Shown here: positions 62,301 through 64,000 of the stretch, piece after piece | Position numbering within the stretch: the stretch's first letter is position 1 | Layout of the letters: every line of letters starts with the position of its first letter | Origin: Bacteroidales bacterium | GTDB lineage: Bacteria; Bacteroidota; Bacteroidia; Bacteroidales; UBA12077 | Assembly (NCBI GenBank): GCA_013138975.1 | Contig: WTBR01000009.1 | Coordinates: 21,257-85,256 of the forward strand | DNA length: 64,000 bases | Direction of reading: 5' to 3' | The notes under the pieces: generated by a model | Database searches by the model: none | What the model was told of the DNA's origin: nothing | The model's input: the letters and a program-made list of their open reading frames with translations, nothing else | Program-made: the position numbers and the translations under genes

Positions 62301-64000
62301 ATTAGCCAAAGGTTATTTAAATAACCCTGAACTTACTTCAGAGAAGTTTATAGATCATCCTTATAAAGATGGAGAACAATTATACAGAACCGGTGATTTA
62401 GCTCGCTGTTTACCCGATGGTAATATAGAATTCCTAGGTCGCATTGATCATCAAGTCAAGATCCGTGGATTTAGGATTGAGTTAGGTGAGATAGAGAATG
62501 TATTATTAAAGCATGAGAGCATAAATGAGAGTGTAGTATTAGCCAGAGAGGAAAACGCAGATAAATACCTTTGTGCATATCTTGTTACAGAGGAAGAGTT
62601 TAAGCAGAAAGAAATCCGCACATATTTATCGGCGAGCCTTCCCGATTATATGATACCGTCATACTTTGTGCAATTAGAAAAACTTCCACTAACTAGCAAT
62701 GGCAAAGTAAACCGAAAAGCACTACCATCCCCGGAGATAAAAGCAGGCGATGATTATGTAGCCCCATCAAATTCAACGGAAGAAAAACTGGTAGAAATCT
62801 GGTCAGAAGTATTAAAAATAGAAAAAGAAGAGATAAGTACAACAGCTAACTTCTTTTCCATAGGAGGACATTCACTAAAAGCATCTGTATTAACAGGAAA
62901 AATCCATAAAGAAATAGGTGTAGAATTTCCTTTACGAGATGTATTTATACATTCAAGCATTCAAGCACAGGCAGGTCAAATAAACACAAGAGACAAAAAA
63001 GATTTTGTATCCATCCCAAAAGCAAAAGAACAGGATTATTATCCTTTATCCTCAGCCCAGAAACGCTTGTATTTATTACATCAGATGGATTTGGCTTCTA
63101 CAGCTTATAATATGCCATATGTTATATCTATAGGAGCAGAAGAAGACAAACAAAAAATAGAAGAAACATTCCGTCAACTTATATCTCGACATGAAAGCTT
63201 CCGTACAAGTTTTGAAATAGTTGGAGAAGAACCTGTTCAGCGAATACACGAACAAGTAGATTTTAAGCTGGAAGAATTAACCGTTACAAAAGAAGAAGTA
63301 CAGGAAAAAAGACAACATTTCATCCAAGCCTTTGATTTAAGTAAAGCACCCCTATTACGAGTAATCAAAGTAGATATAAAAGGAGAAAGCAGCTTGTTAA
63401 TGATCGACATGCATCATATCATCAGCGATGGAGTCTCACATTCAATTCTGGAAGAAGATTTCCGGAGATTATATTCAGGCGGAAAGTTAGCACCATTGAG
63501 TTTACAATATAAAGATTATAGCCAATGGCAAAACAGTGAAGAACAGCAACTAAAAGTTAAAAAACAAGAAAATTATTGGATTAGTAAATTTGAAGAAGAA
63601 ATTCCGGTATTAAACCTTCCGATAGATAAGGTACGCCCAGCCATCCAAAGTCATGAAGGAGCCAGTGTAAGCTTTGCATTAAGTAAAGAAGTTACACAGC
63701 ATATCAAGTCATTAGCAAATGAAAACGAACTGACATTATACATGTCCGTTTTATCAGTATTTAATATTCTATTATCGAAGCTAAGCGGACAGGAAGATAT
63801 AATAGTAGGTACCCCAATCGCAGGACGTAACCATTCCGATTTAGAAAACATAGTAGGAATGTTTGTCAATACCCTTGCCATCCGAAACGAAGTAAATGGA
63901 AGCAATACTTTAAAAGAGTTTCTGGGGAAACTAAAACAAAGCACACTGGAAGCCTATGAAAATCAAGATTATCAATTTGAAGATTTGGTAGACAAGGTAT
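47182..64000 (+). CDS. NRPS, 3'-truncated: TubC-C-A(Val)-PCP-C-A(Lys)-PCP-C-A(Thr)-PCP-C-A(?)-PCP-C-A(Leu)-PCP-C
   Basis: One uninterrupted frame runs from ATG 47182 past the window end (5606 codons visible). It opens with a TubC-like docking domain (LLSELYASGVQVVLENDKLK). Module 1: C H196-H197; A pocket D-A-F-W-L-G-G-T-F-K (Val); PCP Ser1050. Module 2: C H1230-H1231; D-T-E-S-I-G-T-V-C-K, close to the Lys code D-A-E-S-I-G-S-V-C-K; Ser2082. Module 3: C H2262-H2263; D-F-W-N-I-G-M-V-H-K (Thr); Ser3121 in GGDSITA. Module 4: C H3330-H3331 (HHAIIDGW, opening PACDIQVGMIYYS); pocket D-L-K-N-S-G-T-D-I-K, which I cannot assign; Ser4205. Module 5: C H4385-H4386; D-A-W-F-L-G-N-V-V-K, the canonical Leu code; Ser5231. 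C6 (H5411-H5412) is cut by the window end. No E, MT or TE domain is visible. The PCP-C borders are strongly repeated at DNA level. Confidence 0.95.
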   Translation, partial: MLISLLSELYASGVQVVLENDKLKVRSTRGKVSNELLEKIKKYKPELIKHLQSKSYSVEFDEINKAVSKAFYPLSSAQKRLFLLQQMDLNSTAYNMPYIIPLGSEVDKDKTEEAFRQLISRHESFRTNFEVVEEEPVQRIHEQVDFGIEEFTIEKSDESDIRHQFVQAFDLSKAPLLRVAIVNVNGEGSLLMIDMHHIISDGVSHSILEREFQRLYSGEELAPLNLQYKDYSEWQNSQKQKDKVKKQEEFWKNKFEVEIPVLDLPVDYARPVLHSQEGATVDFALSKAETQNIKLLAKENGLTLYMSVLSVFNILLSKLSGQEDVVIGMPIAGRNHSDLENIVGVFVNTLAIRNEVNGNNSVKEFVEKLKQSTLEAFENQDYQFEDLVEKISLSRDVGRNPIFDVMFNLQNQSDSRADLSGFEGNNYIHEQGISKFDLTLTAVDYGEQLLLSFEYCTRLFKAETIERFIRYFKQIVAQISINPEKELSEIEIISAEEKQQLLYSFNDTQVTYPSQKSISQVFDEQVKGFSKKIALQDKDKAYTYQDLDEESNKIANCLIKFGVVDNQLVGLLADRSSDMIIGILGILKTGGAYVPIDPAYPIERVNHLIQDSGVNIILSTEVIDLEYDFAGDIININDLEIKESSTDLSLKSIKSSNIAYVMYTSGSTGNPKGVVIEQKSVLRLVQNNQFFPFHSEQKILLTGAPVFDATTFEIWGALLNGGSLYIASNEVIINSELLGECIRKNSITSLWLTSSLFNQLIDQDESIFDTLDYLLVGGDVLSVKHINKIKSRNSKLVLINGYGPTENTTFSTTFNIDKEYESNIPIGKPISNSTAYIFDRSNKLQAVGVSGELLLGGDGLAREYLNNPELTREKFIENPYKEDERLYKTGDLARWLPDGNIEFLGRIDQQVKIRGFRIELGEIESVLQKHESIKESVVLAREENGEKYLCAYLVAKEDFNQEEIRIHLSESLPDYMIPSYFVQLEKLPLTSNGKVNRKALPSPEIKAGDDYVAPSNAIEEKLVEIWSEVLKIEKEELSTTANFFSIGGHSLKASVLIGRIHKETGVEFPLRDAFVYTSIQAQANLINTRDKKEFISIPKAKDQDYYPLSSAQKRLYLLQEMEPESTAYNMPYIISLGAEAEKQKIEEVFRQLISRHESFRTSFEIVGEEPVQCIHEKVEFEIEEFSIEQDEVQNQRHQFIQAFDLRKAPLLRVSKVNIKGESSLLMIDMHHIISDGVSQAILEQEFQRLYSGEELVPLSLQYKDYSEWQNSEEQQIKVKEQEDYWVRKFDDEIPVLNLPTDYVRSVMQSTEGATVSFALNKEETQNIKFLAKENDLTLYMTVLSVFNILLSKLSGQEDIIVGTPIAGRNHSDLENIVGMFVNTLAIRSEVKESNTLKEYIKKLKQSTLEVYENQDYQFEDLVEKVSVVRDASRNPLFDVMFDLINSDGLTRDLNEDILKGIIHTPGISKFDLTMTAVDYGEQLLISIEYCTKLFKAKTIERFISYIREIIIQLPEKINEKLSTLDVISAKEKNLLLHEFNKTQSVYTSNKTIHEIFEDQVERTPNNIAIIKGCECLTYEELNKKANQLACYCRSNGVSKESKIGLLTDHSLAMMIGMLGILKSGGCYVPIDSTYPEERINFIIEDAEIDILLFSDLKLSSTIEVGIHFDIENSSLYKETKTNLEHINNPSNLAYIIYTSGSTGKPKGVMVEHRNVVSYIYAFQKEFCLNSRDNVMQQASISFDTFVEEAYPILTIGGKLTILEKEEILNLDTLSRLIKSKTITVISCSPLLLNEINTFPQNLLCDVRLFISGGDELRYSYINNLIDFSNIYNTYGPTETTVCSLYYKCQKNNIDNIPIGSPVANDTVFILNKNLKLLPIGVAGELCIGGAGLSRGYLNNEELTNEKFIEHPYKSDARLYKTGDLARWLPDGNVEFLGRIDDQVKIRGFRIELGEVESALLKHANIQGCVVLARDENGDKYLCAYLVSKEEFSQEEIRTYLSASLPDYMIPSYIVGLDKIPLTTNGKVNRKALPSPEVKAGEDYVAPSNKLEEKLVQIWSEVLKIEKEDISVTANFFAIGGHSLKATVLTGRIHKETGVEFPLRDVFIHSSIKAQARQIEISIKKDFVTIPKAKAKDYYAQSSAQKRLYLLHQIDLSSTAYNMPYIIPLGAEAEKEKIEEAFRQLISRHESFRTSFEVLGEEPVQRIHEQVEFKIEEFTIEKVDEQKIRQQFIQPFDLSQAPLVRASKIDIKGEGSLLMIDMHHIISDGVSQTILEREFQSLHVGEGLAPLSLQYKDFSEWQNSEEQQRRVKDQESYWLNKFEGEIPVLDLPTDYVRPVIQSYEGASVGFVLSKEETQHIKSLAKENDLTLYMSILSVFNILLSKLSGQEDIIIGTPIAGRNHSDLENIVGMFINTLPMRNNVDGNETLKEFTKKLKLGTFNAYENQEYQFEELAENIIINRDVSRNPIFDVVCNLLNQTEYSGDISSLINQELIHTTGISKFDLTLAAVDYGDQLMLSFEYCTKLFKAETIERFINYFKLIVSQLTDKLNEKISTIEIITEEEKQQLLYEFNNTICDYPKDKTIQCFFEEQVRIKSDKIALTLDDEFLSYQELNDKANVIANNLRENGISRDDIVIIFLDRSFETVFSMLGILKSGGAYLPIDPDYPKERIDFILNDSQSKTIITNKDLSERIEFDGNIICVEEISISSHSFSNIESINKPSDLSYIIYTSGTTGKPKGVMIEHRNVVRLFFNDKFQFDFSDKDVWTMFHSHCFDFSVWEMYGALLYGGKLIIIPKIVARDAVEYYNVLSKEKVTVLNQTPSAFYNLAQVALSKPNKSLENLRYLIFGGEALKPNKLKEWFNIYSDVKLINMFGITETTVHVTYKEIGKNEIDNNISNIGTSIPTLTTYVVDKNLQLVPKGFSGELLIGGDGVSRGYLGREDLTSEKFINNPYKPEERLYRSGDLVKMLSNGEMEYLGRIDNQVQLRGFRIELGEIESVIQKHENIKEGVVVANEKNGEKYLCAYIVSENGLNQEEIRTYLSASLPDYMIPSYFVELEALPLTSNGKVNLKVLPSPEVKVGDDYVSPTNEIEEKLVEIWSEILKIEKIGIDNNYFSLGGDSITALRLISAINNRMNVNVGVSDLYANQTVRHFSKCISNSVSVSSESIKIISIKNDLEKNKNQILSGDSIKNKENVEDIYPACDIQVGMIYYSLIDPDVYHDQMVHIVEFSVMDTNLLDRALYLMMEKHSILRTGFYQDGNELKQVVFKKLDPEIKHYNISDKNTQEQNDFIREYLYNDKNVPFDIKEHLWRFFTFDLGNNAYCICFICHHAIIDGWSDASFNTELNNIYLALQKDPHFIPEQLQSSYKDFVIDQIYAAKNKELIDFWKDELIGYKRFAFDIVDKDALYKTKEEKLPDDVHTELISIAQQLNVSVKNICFSAFMYTLKMFSYDNDITVGLITNNRPTVEDGDKILGCFLNTVPFRTIIPENVTWKEYINSTNEKLNNLKRYDKISLLKIVELTGEVSTSQNPITDIIFNYVDFHIYDEIEENELRQTNNEGETNELQSNMGGVQSNSLFGFDISATGGNLFYSLSYITSFISEERVKDFFEFFRTILVSISKNPEKLINSNNIISHNVLQKLLYDFNDTKIDFSRDKAIHELFEEQVKRTPNACALVRGSNKLTYKEFNQETDKLSNILINKGIKCNDFVAIFADQSIEFLISIFAVLKAGGAYVPIDNNYPVSRKNYIIKDCDAKIILSTKSVRSANKETLMDIEDDRIVNVDELDNYESPVQYDPVKLKSDNLIYLIYTSGSTGNPKGAAVYHKGFANLMHWFINENTITSTDSVLLMSSTSFDLTQKNLFAALLCGGSLHLMPTSHYDPDIISDIISREKITWINCTPSAFYPIVEAKEDSLLEKLNSLRFVSLGGEPISMNKLSTWLSLESNKTKIVNTYGPTEATDICASFIIENPLDYLDKIIPIGKPICNVQIFILDINYRIVPIGISGELCISGAGLALGYLNNTALTSEKFIKHPFKEGERLYKTGDLARWLPDGKIEFLGRIDHQVKIRGFRIELGEIESLLQKHDQIKDCVVIDIEASGDKCLCAYLVTEEKFNKEEIRTYLSASLPDYMIPLYFVELDSLPLTSNGKVNRKALPSPEIKAGEDYVAPSNEIEENLVKIWSEVLNIEKEDISVTANFFAIGGHSLKATILIGRIHKEIGVEFPLRDVFLYSSIQAQAVQIELSTKKNFVSIPKVKEQDYYALSSAQKRLYLLQQMELDSTAYNIPYIIPLGAEVEKEKIEEAFQQLIKRHESFRTSFEIEGEEPVQRIHEHVEFKLEELTLAKDEVQEKRHQFIQAFDLSKAPLLRVSKVDIKGESSLLMIDMHHIISDGVSHAILEQDFQRLYSGEYLAPLSLQYKDYSQWQNSEEQQARVKKQENYWINKFEQEIPVLNLPIDKVRPAIQSHEGASVNFALSKEETQHIKSLAKENDLTLYLSVLSAFNILISKISGQEDIIVGTPIAGRNHSDLENIVGMFVNTLAIRNEVKGSNTLKEFIKKLKQTTLEAFENQDYQFEELVENISIERDISRNPLFDVMFSFQNQEADIRADLSGLENNKYEHKSGLSKFDLTLTAVDYGEQMMFSFEYCTKLFKAETIERYIGYFKQIVNQLTIKSERELSEIEIISTEEKQQLLYEFNNLNIDYPKDRTIHDLFEEQVVQTPDNIALVYGSESITYSELNRKSNQLARYLILNGVLEHDFVGLLHEYSLAVYIGILGILKTGKAYLPIDSTLPDSRIQFMIKECRIKILLTNNLRNQYHDEENKPIIPINISETPIDNARNLKLKISSTTPAYIIYTSGSTGKPKGVLIENKSLVNLCFNHNNFYGIKQSDRISKFAGFGFDASVWEIFPCLIAGSSLYIIDENIKLDSEEVNKYFEKKNITVSFLPTQLCEKFMEHDNKSLKILLTGGDKLNTFKQRDYKLYNNYGPTENTVVTTRFEVQSLENNIPIGKPIENSNIFILDKYDHIQPIGVSGELCISGDGLAKGYLNNPELTSEKFIDHPYKDGEQLYRTGDLARCLPDGNIEFLGRIDHQVKIRGFRIELGEIENVLLKHESINESVVLAREENADKYLCAYLVTEEEFKQKEIRTYLSASLPDYMIPSYFVQLEKLPLTSNGKVNRKALPSPEIKAGDDYVAPSNSTEEKLVEIWSEVLKIEKEEISTTANFFSIGGHSLKASVLTGKIHKEIGVEFPLRDVFIHSSIQAQAGQINTRDKKDFVSIPKAKEQDYYPLSSAQKRLYLLHQMDLASTAYNMPYVISIGAEEDKQKIEETFRQLISRHESFRTSFEIVGEEPVQRIHEQVDFKLEELTVTKEEVQEKRQHFIQAFDLSKAPLLRVIKVDIKGESSLLMIDMHHIISDGVSHSILEEDFRRLYSGGKLAPLSLQYKDYSQWQNSEEQQLKVKKQENYWISKFEEEIPVLNLPIDKVRPAIQSHEGASVSFALSKEVTQHIKSLANENELTLYMSVLSVFNILLSKLSGQEDIIVGTPIAGRNHSDLENIVGMFVNTLAIRNEVNGSNTLKEFLGKLKQSTLEAYENQDYQFEDLVDKV
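47406..50516 (+). repeat. C-A(Val)-PCP module repeat, copy 2
   Basis: Partner of 13800-16910. The A-domain part at 49207-49386 is nearly identical to 15601-15780, and both encode the Val pocket. The PCP border (around 50161-50230) is also shared with the borders near 53260, 59631 and 62701 in the same gene. Confidence 0.8.

Noticed and set aside
47182..64000. CRISPR-like or tandem-repeat array, because near-identical blocks recur about every 3.2 kb
   Set aside because: The repeated blocks are homologous NRPS domain borders (the end of A, PCP and the start of C) in one open frame, not short repeats with spacers.

Overview
The window is about 64 kb of very AT-rich DNA with every gene on the + strand. 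It is part of one giant lipopeptide synthetase (NRPS/PKS) cluster, and both ends cut through synthetase genes. The organism is most likely a member of the Bacteroidota. The proteins are rich in Lys, Asn and Ile, starts lack Shine-Dalgarno sequences and lie in A/T-rich leaders, and the FtsX/MacB-type permease and tandem-95-like secreted protein are of the kinds common in that phylum. The genus cannot be read from the sequence.

Layout. Positions 1-6198 hold the 3' part of a loading synthetase: fatty acyl-AMP ligase, ACP, then C-A(Asn)-PCP-E. Positions 6199-7310 are non-coding but contain a 3'-end fossil of a second, related synthetase. A secreted or anchored Ig/CBM-like protein (7311-8156) and an ABC permease (8203-10575) follow. 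The 4519-aa NRPS (10630-24189) reads C-A(Gly)-PCP, C-A(Val)-PCP, C-C*-A(Thr)-PCP-E*, C, where C* has HHxxxDR and E* is degenerate. Next come a B12-domain-like radical SAM protein (24308-25996), half-C-A(Asn)-PCP (26012-28630), TubC-C-A(Asn)-PCP (28633-31980), a PKS of KS-AT-ACP-C (31984-36423), and a 3511-aa NRPS (36524-47059). The last reads half-C-A(Thr)-PCP, C-A(Thr)-PCP, C-A(Val)-PCP. The final gene (47182 to beyond 64000) starts with a TubC docking domain and carries C-A-PCP modules for Val, Lys, Thr, an unassigned residue and Leu, then a further C domain.

The domain borders are collinear: each protein that ends in a C domain is followed in synthetase order by one that starts with an A domain behind a half-C domain, and each that ends in a PCP is followed by one that starts with C or KS. 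My reading of the A-domain pocket residues gives acyl-D-Asn-Gly-Val-Thr-Asn-Asn-(malonate C2)-Thr-Thr-Val-Val-Lys-Thr-X-Leu-..., with the end of the assembly line outside the window.

The most striking feature lies in the 3511-aa NRPS. Its second A domain (Thr-type pocket) is interrupted between core motifs A2 and A3 by about 550 residues containing a radical SAM domain (CxxxCxxC at residues 1475/1479/1482) followed by a B12-binding-like domain. This order is the reverse of the usual B12-then-radical-SAM arrangement, and looks like a circularly permuted enzyme built into the adenylation domain.
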